A stretch of DNA of 64,000 bases, from NCBI GenBank assembly GCA_902491765.1, contig CABUIY010000009.1:1-64000 (forward strand). Reading direction: 5' to 3'. Below the pieces are notes generated by a model. That model did not search any database. It had not been told where the DNA came from and saw only the letters and a program-made list of their open reading frames with translations. The translations under genes and the position numbers were made by a program. Shown piece after piece: positions 24,732 through 32,879 of the stretch (positions are counted from its first letter, which is position 1; each line of letters begins with the position of its first letter). This DNA is from an uncultured Collinsella sp. Its GTDB lineage: Bacteria; Actinomycetota; Coriobacteriia; Coriobacteriales; Coriobacteriaceae.

Positions 24732-26576
24732 CTAACCCATGACCGACATGGTGAGCAGCACCGCAGCGGTGCAGTACGCTACGCACGAGATCATGACGGC
24801 AATAACGTTCATGGCGGTGCCCGACGTGTTGAGGTCATGCTCGTCACGCCAGAACAGCACCATCAGGTAAATCACGGCGCTCATGTTGCCAACCAGGCAA
24901 ATGATGGCAGCGATATTAAAGCACCCCGTAAAGAGTTGCTCCTCAAACATGGGCGCATCGGGGAACGCGGCGGTGCGCACCAGCTGGGCGCACAGGTAGG
25001 TCACGAGTGACAGAATCAGGCCCATGCCCGTGCTCTGGAAGAAGAACCCCAGATACGGCTTGGGCTCGTCGTCGTGACCGTCATACTCCAGGAAGTAGTT
25101 CTTGACGAACGACACCATGCGCGAGGCCGCCAGCAGCACGAGTGGCATGGCGCACATGGGGAACACCACCAGATGCGCGGAGCCGAGCGCCGTCCCCAGC
25201 ACCGTTGCCATGATGCACGAGGCAATGCCCCACACGACAACCCAGTACTGGCGATGCACAAACCAGCTGAGCACGTTCGTCGAGTCGTCCGACGCGCTAT
25301 CGCCCGAGCCGACACCGGCGATCTGCAGGTCCTCCTGGTGCTCCTCGGCGATAACGTCCATGGCGTCATCGAAGGTCACGATACCTAGGATGTGGCGGTT
25401 CTCGTCGCAGACAGGGATGGCAACCAGGTCGTACTTGGTCATCTCGTCCGTCACGTCTTCCTGGTCCTCGTCGGGCGACACATAGACCAGGTCGCGATAG
25501 GCCAGCTGTCCCAGCGTGGCATCGCGGTCAGCTACGATCAGCGTGCGCAGCGAAAGCACGCCCGTCAGCATGCCGCTCGGATCCTCGGTATAGACGTAGT
25601 AGACGCTCTCGAAGTCCTCGTCGAGCTCGCGAATCGCCTCGATGGCGTCACCGACCGTTGCCGTGGCGGGCAGGGAGACAAACTCCGAGGTCATGATGCG
25701 GCCGGCGGTGTTGTCCTCATACCCCAGCAGGTTACGAATCGCCTTCTCCTCCTTGACGCCCATCAGGCGCAGGAGCTTCTCGGCCTTCTCGTAATCGAGC
25801 TCGTCGATCAGGTCAGCTGCATCGTCCGGGTCCATCATGGCCAGCATCGACGATGCGTCCGTGTCGGACAGGCCCTCGAGCATCTCGGTCATAAGCTCGT
25901 CGTCATCGAACTCCGAGATGGCCTCGGCGGCCTGGGCAGTATCGAGCTGCGCAAACACCTGCGCACGTAGGCGCGGGTCGAGCTGCTCGATAATGTCGGC
26001 GATGTCGGCAGGATGCAGCTCGCCAAGCGTCTTGTGCGACACCGAGAGTTGAATGTTCTTGGTCGAGCGGTCGAGCAGGTCCATGTAGGACCAAGCGATG
26101 ATGTCCTCACTGAGCGGCTTGCCCAGGTGCTTCATAAAGCCTTCGACGATATGCTCGAGCGCGGGGCTGATGGCGCGTAGCAGACCGCGAGCACCGACCT
26201 CGGCGCCCAGCAGGCGCAGCTGGTTTTCGCCCGACATGGAAAACTTGATGTCGTTGACGCGCACGACCTTCATGCCCTGCGTGTCGACAATCTGCTTGTT
26301 GAGCACGTCGCGGGCAAGCAAGAGTTCGGTCGGCTGCAGGTACGAAAAACGGATTTCGGTGGCCGACGTCTTAAGGTGTACACCCGTCTCGTCGATACGG
26401 TCGACCCATTTGCGCCAGCTGATCATAAATGGCGTCTTGCCGGGTCCGCGGAACGCGAGCGACGTCACGTGCGGAAAAACTTCGCCGGTAGCAATACCAA
26501 AATCGTTGACCACGCCGAGCTTTTCGCCATCGACGTCCAAGACCGGCAATTTGAGCATCTCACTCAGATAATTCAA
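24732..26576 (-). CDS. PRC-barrel / MgtE_N / CBS membrane protein
   Basis: 614 residues. Regions in order: a PRC-barrel-like N-terminus (about 1-80), an MgtE N-terminal superhelical domain with its acidic HPADIADIIEQLDP-type repeats (about 185-285), and a CBS pair (about 290-410). The last ~180 residues hold five hydrophobic helices. The cytoplasmic half is that of the Mg2+ channel MgtE. The membrane half lacks the MgtE pore signature I would expect (GGNxGxQ), so it may be a divergent channel or a Mg2+-sensing partner for the coupled Nramp-like carrier. The start is TTG at 26576 behind GGGGAG, or ATG at 26558 directly after the stop of a short upstream frame. Confidence 0.85.
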   Translation of the reverse strand: MNYLSEMLKLPVLDVDGEKLGVVNDFGIATGEVFPHVTSLAFRGPGKTPFMISWRKWVDRIDETGVHLKTSATEIRFSYLQPTELLLARDVLNKQIVDTQGMKVVRVNDIKFSMSGENQLRLLGAEVGARGLLRAISPALEHIVEGFMKHLGKPLSEDIIAWSYMDLLDRSTKNIQLSVSHKTLGELHPADIADIIEQLDPRLRAQVFAQLDTAQAAEAISEFDDDELMTEMLEGLSDTDASSMLAMMDPDDAADLIDELDYEKAEKLLRLMGVKEEKAIRNLLGYEDNTAGRIMTSEFVSLPATATVGDAIEAIRELDEDFESVYYVYTEDPSGMLTGVLSLRTLIVADRDATLGQLAYRDLVYVSPDEDQEDVTDEMTKYDLVAIPVCDENRHILGIVTFDDAMDVIAEEHQEDLQIAGVGSGDSASDDSTNVLSWFVHRQYWVVVWGIASCIMATVLGTALGSAHLVVFPMCAMPLVLLAASRMVSFVKNYFLEYDGHDDEPKPYLGFFFQSTGMGLILSLVTYLCAQLVRTAAFPDAPMFEEQLFTGCFNIAAIICLVGNMSAVIYLMVLFWRDEHDLNTSGTAMNVIAVMISCVAYCTAAVLLTMSVMG

Positions 26577-26593
26577 TGGTGCTCCCCATCATT
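26561..26593 (-). CDS. Possible short leader peptide before the MgtE-like gene
   Basis: On the minus strand a GGAGGA site precedes ATGATG and an open frame of ten codons (MMGSTIELSE). Its TGA stop overlaps the start region of the MgtE-like gene, one base before its internal ATG. The arrangement would allow translational coupling. The frame is too short for codon statistics to help, so the call rests on the strong ribosome site and the overlap. Confidence 0.3.
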
Positions 26594-26904
26594 ATTCCTC
26601 CGAACGCGGCCGCGCGTGCGGCGTCCGGGGGCTTCTGGATATGTATACGCATGCGCGGGCGGCACGCCACTCGACGCTCACACCCCGTGCATGCGCAAAC
26701 AGCACCTGCATGGGGTCATCGACTGTATGGTCGAGGTTTGGATTTCACCTGTAACCTTTCTCTTGACCCTCATTAACCGCAGTAACTATAGCATCAGCAT
26801 CGCCCTGCGGCATCGAATTTATGCGCTGCACATTGCAGGCATACCAAACGCTGACGCATCCGTGACATAGCCATTGGGGACGTTCTTAAACGACTACCCA
26901 ATGA
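26577..26904 (-). promoter_or_regulatory. Structured leader of the MgtE-like gene
   Basis: Read on the minus strand, this 328-base stretch holds a TGCTATAGT promoter-like element near 26790. A three-way-junction-like fold follows, closed by GGGTC/GACCC with inner stems AGGTT/AACCT and CGAC/GTCG. A hairpin with arms CCCCATGCA/TGCACGGGG shares bases with the closing stem, so the two could be alternatives. The last hairpin (CGGACGC/GCGTTCG) sits directly before GGAGGA. No known riboswitch class is recognised. The distal end (26871-26904) carries a GGGGACGTTCTTA repeat. Confidence 0.4.
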
Positions 26905-28311
26905 CTACTCTGTGGTGTCGTCGTCCTCGGCAAGTTGGGGGAACACGGCGTCCTTGGGCATGGCGACCTTCGTCAGCGAGGTGAGCTTTTTGCTCAGCGA
27001 CGTGTCCGTCTTGACCAGGTCGCTGAGCGTCACGATCTTGTAGCCGTCGGCAATGAGGCCGTCGATAATCTGCGGCAGCGCCTCGAGCGTCTGCTCGGCG
27101 CATTCGTCTCTGTCGGTGAGCAGCACGATATTGCCCGGCGTCACCGAATCGAGCACCGTCGAGACCTGCTCGTCGGCACCGTTGAGCAGCCAGTCGCCCG
27201 AGTCAATATTCCACGAGACCACGGCGGAGACCAGATCCATCGCATCAATCCAGTTTTGCTCGTCAAAGGCAGCGTAGGGAGCACGCAGCAGCATCGTCTT
27301 CACGCCAGTCGCCGACTTAATCGCATCGGTGCCTTTCGTGATCTGTTCGCGTACCGCCTCACGGTCCTGACCCTTGAGAGAATCGTCGCTGTAGCTGTTG
27401 GATCCGATCTCGCACCCGGCATCGACAATCGCCTTGGCCGTGGCAGGCGAGGCCTCGGCCGCATCGCCCGAAAGGAAGAACGTCGCGGTGACGCCCTTTT
27501 CCTTGAGCACCTGCAAGATCTGTTTGGTAGCGCCGCTCGGACCCTCGTCAAACGTCAGCGCCACGTACTTTTTGTTGCCCTTGGGCGCCACGCTGGCGCA
27601 CGCAACAACGCAATCGGTGGCGGGCACAACCTCGCCGCGGTCTTGCGTCTTGCCCGACTGCTCACCAACCCACACCTCGGAGCGGCCCTGGACACCCCAC
27701 GTCTGTACATACTCGATAGCGCCCGTACCCTCGACTTTGAGCTTGGGCTCGATAACCGTAGCCTGAACCTCGTGCTTCTCGTAGGTGTTACGGCCATCCT
27801 TGACCGTCACCTTCTCGCCGCCCTCAAGTTCGCGGCTATCCCATTTGCCCTGTTTCACGCGCTTGCCGTCGACCTTCACCGACAGTTTTTCGCCCCCATG
27901 GCGCTTGAGCACGCTGTCATCGACGGCCAGCAGGTCGCCTGCGTCGTAGGTGTCAGTCAACTCCTGGTCGTCGATGAGATTCTGCAGCGTAGAGCCCACG
28001 CGCACCGCGGTCTTCTGGCCGTTGAGCTCCACATCCACGCTGCGGTTGACGTAGCCCACGACGGCAGCGATAAACAGCACGAGCGCACAGCCCACGGCGA
28101 TGAGTGCGTAGGGCAGGCGAGACGAACGACGGGGCGTACGGCTGTTGCCGATGCGCGCACTGCGGTCGCTAAACCCGCGGCTATGGTTGAGGTACATCGC
28201 GCCGGGCTTACGGTGACGCTTGCGCTGACCGCTGGGCAGCTGCCCCAGGTCGCGGCGCGCCGTCGGACGCGCACCCGAACGCCCGTTTAAGTTGGATCCG
28301 TTTTGGCGCAT
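26905..28311 (-). CDS. Polysaccharide deacetylase-like protein, active site degenerate
   Basis: 468 residues. A basic cytoplasmic N-terminus (1-66) is followed by a single membrane anchor (about 67-88), a G5/ubiquitin-like or YabE-type extracellular region (about 90-200) and a NodB-fold domain (about 245-445). The fold is that of peptidoglycan or chitin deacetylases, but key residues are changed. Motif 1 reads TFDEGP. The metal histidines of motif 2 are gone (GSNSYSDDS instead of HxxxH). Motif 5 lacks its histidine (LLTDRDE). Motif 3 (RAPY) remains. It is probably inactive or uses another chemistry, perhaps as a cell-wall binder. The stop codon lies within a GGGGAC-type repeat. Confidence 0.85.
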   Translation of the reverse strand: MRQNGSNLNGRSGARPTARRDLGQLPSGQRKRHRKPGAMYLNHSRGFSDRSARIGNSRTPRRSSRLPYALIAVGCALVLFIAAVVGYVNRSVDVELNGQKTAVRVGSTLQNLIDDQELTDTYDAGDLLAVDDSVLKRHGGEKLSVKVDGKRVKQGKWDSRELEGGEKVTVKDGRNTYEKHEVQATVIEPKLKVEGTGAIEYVQTWGVQGRSEVWVGEQSGKTQDRGEVVPATDCVVACASVAPKGNKKYVALTFDEGPSGATKQILQVLKEKGVTATFFLSGDAAEASPATAKAIVDAGCEIGSNSYSDDSLKGQDREAVREQITKGTDAIKSATGVKTMLLRAPYAAFDEQNWIDAMDLVSAVVSWNIDSGDWLLNGADEQVSTVLDSVTPGNIVLLTDRDECAEQTLEALPQIIDGLIADGYKIVTLSDLVKTDTSLSKKLTSLTKVAMPKDAVFPQLAEDDDTTE

Positions 28312-28332
28312 GTGCCCTCCCCCATAAACACA

Positions 28333-28362
28333 GCAAGCCGGAGCAACAGGTCTCCGGCTTGC
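28333..28362 (-). terminator. Hairpin between PRC-barrel and deacetylase genes
   Basis: A perfect 11-bp stem (GCAAGCCGGAG with CTCCGGCTTGC) on the minus strand, 22 bases after the PRC-barrel gene stop, followed by TGTGTTT. Confidence 0.65.
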
Positions 28363-28383
28363 CTCCCATCATTTGGTACGTCG

Positions 28384-29139
28384 CTATTTTGTAGCTTTTG
28401 ACGAGCCTCCGCTCGCCTTTTGGTATTCGTCCTTAAAGGCCTTGAACATGCCGCGCGTCTTGCCGAGCTGCTTGCCCAGTGCGCGACTGCCTTTGTCCAC
28501 GGCAACCGATCCCTTGTCATCGAGCACCTTGGCGCCCTTCTTGACCTTATCGCCCACCACGACGCTTGCCTCGGCAGCCTTTGCGGCGGCGCCGCCCGAA
28601 TACCCGAGCGACTTGACCTCGTCCGAAACAATCATCGCGCCGTCCGCATAGCCGCGCAGCATCGTCGGCGGCACCTGCGTGTCACCAACCAAAACACTCG
28701 AAGCAGCACCGGCGGTCACATAGAATGCCTGCACGATGCCCGAGCGTGGCTTGAACTCAACGTCCGAGCAATAGCCCACGACGTCGCCCGATTCCGTGCG
28801 CACGTCCATACCGACCCAGATGATGCAATCGTCCAGGTTGATGTCGAGGCGCTTGGCAGCGGCGGCATCGTACGTGTCCTTGACGTCATCGACCGCAATG
28901 GCGCCCTCGTAGACACCAATGGCGTCGAGCGCTACAAATCGGTCGGGACGCTCGATCATGCCCGCGATATCGGACTGGCGGACCATAAAGCCGACCACGC
29001 GCGTACCACCCGGGGTAAAGACCGGAAAGTGAATCTTTCCGAGCTTTTTAGGGCTGCGCGGCGTGCCGTCCTTTTTGGTGCGCTTGTCCTCGGTAGGCTT
29101 GCGATAGATCTTGGCGCCGACAAAATCCCCGGCGCGCAT
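28384..29139 (-). CDS. PRC-barrel domain protein
   Basis: 251 residues. Two PRC-barrel-like halves are visible: residues about 1-80 (LGKIHFPVFTPGGTRVVGFMV) and about 95-165 (MDVRTESGDVVGYCSDVEF). A lysine-rich, alanine/glycine-rich tail follows. Cytoplasmic; no enzyme motif. PRC barrels occur in RNA-processing and photosynthetic proteins and, as here, beside envelope genes. Its ATG overlaps the stop of the YtxH gene by one base (TAATG), so the two are translationally coupled. The role is unknown; its nearest parallel is the PRC barrel on the MgtE-like protein 4 kb downstream. Confidence 0.82.
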   Translation of the reverse strand: MRAGDFVGAKIYRKPTEDKRTKKDGTPRSPKKLGKIHFPVFTPGGTRVVGFMVRQSDIAGMIERPDRFVALDAIGVYEGAIAVDDVKDTYDAAAAKRLDINLDDCIIWVGMDVRTESGDVVGYCSDVEFKPRSGIVQAFYVTAGAASSVLVGDTQVPPTMLRGYADGAMIVSDEVKSLGYSGGAAAKAAEASVVVGDKVKKGAKVLDDKGSVAVDKGSRALGKQLGKTRGMFKAFKDEYQKASGGSSKATK

Positions 29140-29528
29140 TATGCCTCGGTCGAGGGCTCCGCAGCCTCGGTATCAGCCTCGACGGCGTTCTCGACCACGA
29201 CGTCGGCGGCAGGCGTCACGTTGCCGCCCGAAATGGCGTCGTTGAGCTGCTCGCGCAGCTGGTCCATGCGCTCGCGGGCCAGATCGACCTTGGCGCGCAG
29301 GTCATCGGTCTTGGCGTCGACCATCGGGCCAAAGTCATTCACCGCAGCACGGGCCTCCTCGGCGCTGTGCTCGTAGGTGTCGCGCATATTGTCCCAGGCG
29401 TCGTTGGCGATATCGGCAGCCATGGCGCGGGTCTCGGCGCCCGAGCGCGGGGCCAGAGCAACGCCGACAATAGCGCCGGCAGCGGCACCAAAAAGTGCGC
29501 CGGAGACAAAGCTGAAAGTCTTACCCAT
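29139..29528 (-). CDS. YtxH-like membrane protein
   Basis: 129 residues from the ATG at 29528, set by the AGGAGAGGA site six bases before it; an upstream in-frame ATG at 29600 is unlikely. One glycine/alanine-rich membrane segment (about 5-25, GALFGAAAGAIVGVALAPRSG) is the YtxH hallmark. A long amphipathic helix and an acidic tail follow. YtxH proteins are general-stress membrane proteins of unknown mechanism. It is coupled to the PRC-barrel gene. Confidence 0.8.
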   Translation of the reverse strand: MGKTFSFVSGALFGAAAGAIVGVALAPRSGAETRAMAADIANDAWDNMRDTYEHSAEEARAAVNDFGPMVDAKTDDLRAKVDLARERMDQLREQLNDAISGGNVTPAADVVVENAVEADTEAAEPSTEA

Positions 29529-29664
29529 GATCATTCCTCTCCTGCGGGCACGTCGGTGCCCACCGTTTGAATGCTGTCCATTATACCCGCAGCGCATCAC
29601 TTGCCGCTCCGCTCATCTGCGTACGGCAAAGGCGCAGGTACGTGATGGTGATAAACGCGTAGGC

Positions 29665-30498
29665 CTACTCCTGAGGCATAGCCGGCATGGCCATCGTGGC
29701 ACCCGGGTCCTCGCCGGCGCCGTCCACGAGCGGCAGGCCGCCCTCATGCGCAGGTCCTGCCGGAACCGTCGCAGCACCGCCAAAGACGGCAGCGGATGCC
29801 TCGTGGTTCTCGGCAACCGCGCCCTCGGTATCAATCGCCACCTGGGGCTCGTCGTCAAAGTTGGGGACGCCCTGGGGCTCGGCGGGAACGGGCTCGGCGG
29901 TCGCATCGGCAACGAGCTCGGCGTCGACCGGCACATCGCCCTCGTCAGCGCCCTCGTCCTCGGCAGCATCTTCGCCGTTCGCAGCGGCGACGGCCTCGCG
30001 AGGATCCTTGCCCTCGGCCTCGGCGCGCATGCCCAACACCAGGTTGCGCAGACCCGCGACCGTGCCTTCCACGTCGGGGGCAGGCTGGTCGGCGTGCAGG
30101 TACGCCCAGTCCATCATAAAGGTGGCCGAAGACAGCGCACCGATGGCCAGCGCGTCGTCGGGGCACGAAAGCTCAACCTCAAAGACGCGCTCGTCGTGCT
30201 CGCTTACGCGCGTGCGGCCGCACGAGATGCTACCGGCAAGACCGGTCTCGTTCATGAGCTCGACCGTCACATGCTCAAGCAGATGGCAAAGCTCGGTCTG
30301 GCCCATGCAGTCCTGGAACTCGCGACCGGAATCACCCAGGCACAGGTGCTTGGCAATCGCCGGCACCAGGTAATACACGCGCGCCGTGGCCTCGATATCC
30401 TCCGAGGTCATGAGCGGCATGCCGGGGTTCACCAGCACATGCGCGCAGATCTTGTCCTCGCTGACGGTGACCTTAAGGATGTTGAACAGGCCTGCCAT
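29665..30498 (-). CDS. Stand-alone cyanophycin-synthetase-N-like domain protein
   Basis: 277 residues. The first ~150 resemble the N-terminal domain of cyanophycin synthetase CphA. The key blocks are CHLLEHVTVELMNETG (about 70-85) and GRTRVSEHDERVFEVELSC (about 94-112), followed by a helix where CphA has its A-rich stretch. The ATP-grasp and Mur-ligase domains of CphA are absent. The remaining ~125 residues are an acidic, alanine/proline-rich low-complexity tail. This region in CphA binds the growing peptide, so a binding role is possible but unproven. It lies 24 bases downstream of the CorC gene and probably in its operon. ATG follows GGGGAGAG. Confidence 0.6.
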   Translation of the reverse strand: MAGLFNILKVTVSEDKICAHVLVNPGMPLMTSEDIEATARVYYLVPAIAKHLCLGDSGREFQDCMGQTELCHLLEHVTVELMNETGLAGSISCGRTRVSEHDERVFEVELSCPDDALAIGALSSATFMMDWAYLHADQPAPDVEGTVAGLRNLVLGMRAEAEGKDPREAVAAANGEDAAEDEGADEGDVPVDAELVADATAEPVPAEPQGVPNFDDEPQVAIDTEGAVAENHEASAAVFGGAATVPAGPAHEGGLPLVDGAGEDPGATMAMPAMPQE

Positions 30499-30522
30499 AA
30501 CTCTCCCCTACTCTTCCTTGCC

Positions 30523-31896
30523 CTACTCGTCGCCATCGTGCGGATCCACAGAGCCCGCACCCGACGCCGCCGGCTTCTCTGCCGAAGACTCGGAATCCTT
30601 CTTATCGGTTTCGGCCGGAGCGATCACGCGAATGAGCGAGATGCGCTGGCCACGCATCGACTGTACCTTGAACTTGTACCCCGCAACCTCAAACACCTCT
30701 CCGATGTCGGGCACCGAGTCGCAAAGCTCCAAAATCCAGCCGGCGATGGTCTCATAATCATCGCTTTCCTCGAGCGGCCAACCAAGCTCAATCGCGTCAT
30801 CGCACGAAAAACGCCCATCGACAAGCCACTCGCGACGCGAAAGACGCGTGAGGTACTTGTTGTCGGGGTCGAATTCATCCTCGATCTCGCCGACAATCTC
30901 CTCGACGATGTCCTCGATGGTGATAATGCCGGCCGTGCCGCCGTACTCGTCCACGACCACCACGATCTGGTCGTGAGAGGTCTGCATCTCGGACAGCAGC
31001 GGCAGGATGTCCTTGGTGTCGGGCACAAAGGTGGCGTCGCGCAAAAAGCCGGCGATGGGCTGGTCACCCTTGCCGTCGAGCGCGGGTTGGATCAGGTCCT
31101 TGATGTGCGCGATGCCGGCGACGTTGTCGGGATCCTCGTGATAGACGGGGATGCGGCTAAAGCCGGTCTGGCGCATGGTGGACAGCACGTCGGCGACCGT
31201 CTCGTCGTCCTCGCACATGGTGGTGTCCACGCGCGGCACCATGACCTCGCGGGCAACGGTGTCGCCCAGGTCGAAGATCTCGTGGATCATGCGCTTTTCC
31301 TCGTCGAGCAGGTCGTCCTGCTCCGAGACCATGTACTTGATCTCTTCTTCCGAGACGTTCTGGCGGTCGTCGGCACTCTTGATGCGCAGGATACGGGCCA
31401 GGCCATCGGAGCAAGCACCAGTTAGCCACACGAGCGGACGGGCGATCTTTTGGAAAAACGACAACGGCCCCACAACCTGCTTGGACACGCCTTCGGCGTT
31501 GGCCAGGCCGATGCGCTTGGGGACGAGCTCGCCGATCACGATGGACACGAAGGCGACCGCGACGGTGATGATGACCGGCGCCAGGCCGCGTGCGATGGCG
31601 GAGAGCGGCGCGATGCCAAAGCTCATGAGCCACGTGGCGAGCGGGTCGGACAGACTCGTCGAGGCGACGGCGGACGAGGCGAAGCCCACGAGCGTGATGG
31701 CAACCTGGATGGTGGCGAGCAGCTGGTCGGAGTCGGCAGCCAGCTTAATGGCACGCTCGGCGCGCTTGTCGCCTTCCTCGGCCTCGTGCTCCAACACGGC
31801 GCGCTTGGCCGTGGTGAGCGCCATCTCGGACATAGAGAAGTAGCCGTTGATGAGGGTCAAAACGAGGGTGGTGATAAGGGAGATGGTTATGTCCAT
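30523..31896 (-). CDS. CorC/CNNM-type transporter (hemolysin C family)
   Basis: 457 residues from the ATG at 31896; the frame is open further upstream but lacks membrane-protein character there. A DUF21 domain of four helices (about 1-190) is followed by a CBS pair (about 205-335) and a CorC_HlyC transporter-associated domain (about 350-435). Family members (CNNM, CorC, MpfA) move Mg2+ outward with Na+ exchange or tune Mg2+ homeostasis. It is likely first in an operon running through 26.9 kb. The acidic C-terminal tail is not conserved in the family. No strong ribosome site precedes the chosen ATG. Confidence 0.9.
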   Translation of the reverse strand: MDITISLITTLVLTLINGYFSMSEMALTTAKRAVLEHEAEEGDKRAERAIKLAADSDQLLATIQVAITLVGFASSAVASTSLSDPLATWLMSFGIAPLSAIARGLAPVIITVAVAFVSIVIGELVPKRIGLANAEGVSKQVVGPLSFFQKIARPLVWLTGACSDGLARILRIKSADDRQNVSEEEIKYMVSEQDDLLDEEKRMIHEIFDLGDTVAREVMVPRVDTTMCEDDETVADVLSTMRQTGFSRIPVYHEDPDNVAGIAHIKDLIQPALDGKGDQPIAGFLRDATFVPDTKDILPLLSEMQTSHDQIVVVVDEYGGTAGIITIEDIVEEIVGEIEDEFDPDNKYLTRLSRREWLVDGRFSCDDAIELGWPLEESDDYETIAGWILELCDSVPDIGEVFEVAGYKFKVQSMRGQRISLIRVIAPAETDKKDSESSAEKPAASGAGSVDPHDGDE

Positions 31897-32009
31897 CGGG
31901 AGTTTCTCGAACCTCCAAGATTCGGGACGTCGGATTAAAACGTTGGTGGCGCATAGGGCAGTTGCGCCCGGCGGCCGCTTGGATGGGCCCGCGGGCACAG
32001 GCGCGATCG

Positions 32010-32693
32010 CTAGATTACGAAGAGAATCACCGCCATGAACTGGAAGATGCTGCCGGCGAGTACCCACAGGTGAAACACGCTGTGAAGATAGCGCACGTTT
32101 TTGGCGATATAGAACGGCACGCCCGCGGTGTAGCACACGCCGCCGACGGCGAGCAGGGCAAGTGCCACGGGGTTGAGCAGCGCCACAAGTTCAGGCAGCT
32201 TAAAGACAACGAGCCAGCCCATCAGCAGATAGACCAGGCCGCTTACCCAATGCGGCTGGCGCTCGCGCAGGAAGCACTCGAGGGCGATGCCGATGATGGC
32301 GATGGCCCATACGGCAAAGAACAGCACAGCGCCGCCGTCGTTTGCGAGCGTGATGAGGCAAAACGGCGTATAGCTGCCGGCTATGAGCAGGTAGATGCAG
32401 CTGTGATCGATGATGCGAAACACGCGCTTGGCGCGCGCGGGCTGAATCGCGTGGTAGAGCGTGGAGGCTAGGTATTCGAGGATAATGCTGACGCCATAGA
32501 CAATCGCCGCGGCCATGTGGGCCGGGCCTCCGCCGCGCAGGGCGGCGAATACGATCAGGAGCACCAGGCCCGCGATACCCAGCAGGCAGCCGACACCATG
32601 GGTGACGGAGTTCATGATCTCCTCACCCACCGTGTAGTGTGGAACGGCCGCGGTCTTGGGTCGCGGCTTAGAACTGTCGCTCGAATCGGACAT
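32010..32693 (-). CDS. Hemolysin III family (PAQR-like) membrane protein
   Basis: 227 residues with seven membrane helices. The HlyIII/YqfA signature is clear: NSVTHGVG in helix 1, STLYHAIQ after helix 2, FRIIDHSCIYLLIAGSYTPF in the centre, and HSVFHLWVL in the last part, giving the S/H/H/D set that binds zinc in PAQR hydrolases. It is probably a membrane hydrolase of uncertain substrate rather than a toxin. The ATG at 32693 lies ten bases after TTGGAGG; a TTG at 32711 overlaps that site. Confidence 0.9.
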   Translation of the reverse strand: MSDSSDSSKPRPKTAAVPHYTVGEEIMNSVTHGVGCLLGIAGLVLLIVFAALRGGGPAHMAAAIVYGVSIILEYLASTLYHAIQPARAKRVFRIIDHSCIYLLIAGSYTPFCLITLANDGGAVLFFAVWAIAIIGIALECFLRERQPHWVSGLVYLLMGWLVVFKLPELVALLNPVALALLAVGGVCYTAGVPFYIAKNVRYLHSVFHLWVLAGSIFQFMAVILFVI

Positions 32694-32801
32694 GCCGGTT
32701 ACATCCTCCAACGTAAAGAGTTCTCAACACTATATCAAAGCGTCTAGGTACGTGCGAAATTTGCACCATACGTGACCCTTTGTTTACCCATTCTTTGCCT
32801 G

Positions 32802-32830
32802 TTGACGCATCAACGGCGAACGTCCATAAT
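32802..32830 (+). promoter_or_regulatory. Promoter of the alpha/beta hydrolase gene
   Basis: TTGACG (32802-32807) and CATAAT (32825-32830) are spaced by exactly 17 bases, 50 bases before the ATG. The leader includes the inverted repeat GTTGATGTATTAACATC (about 32845-32861), a possible operator. Confidence 0.65.
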
Positions 32831-32879
32831 GCGCTTGCATTAAATGTTGATGTATTAACATCTTATAGGAAAGCTTCTT

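Noticed and set aside
31897..32136. N-terminal extension of the CorC-type protein
   Set aside because: The extra 80 residues are not membrane-like and overlap the end of the hemolysin III gene; the DUF21 domain begins at the ATG at 31896.
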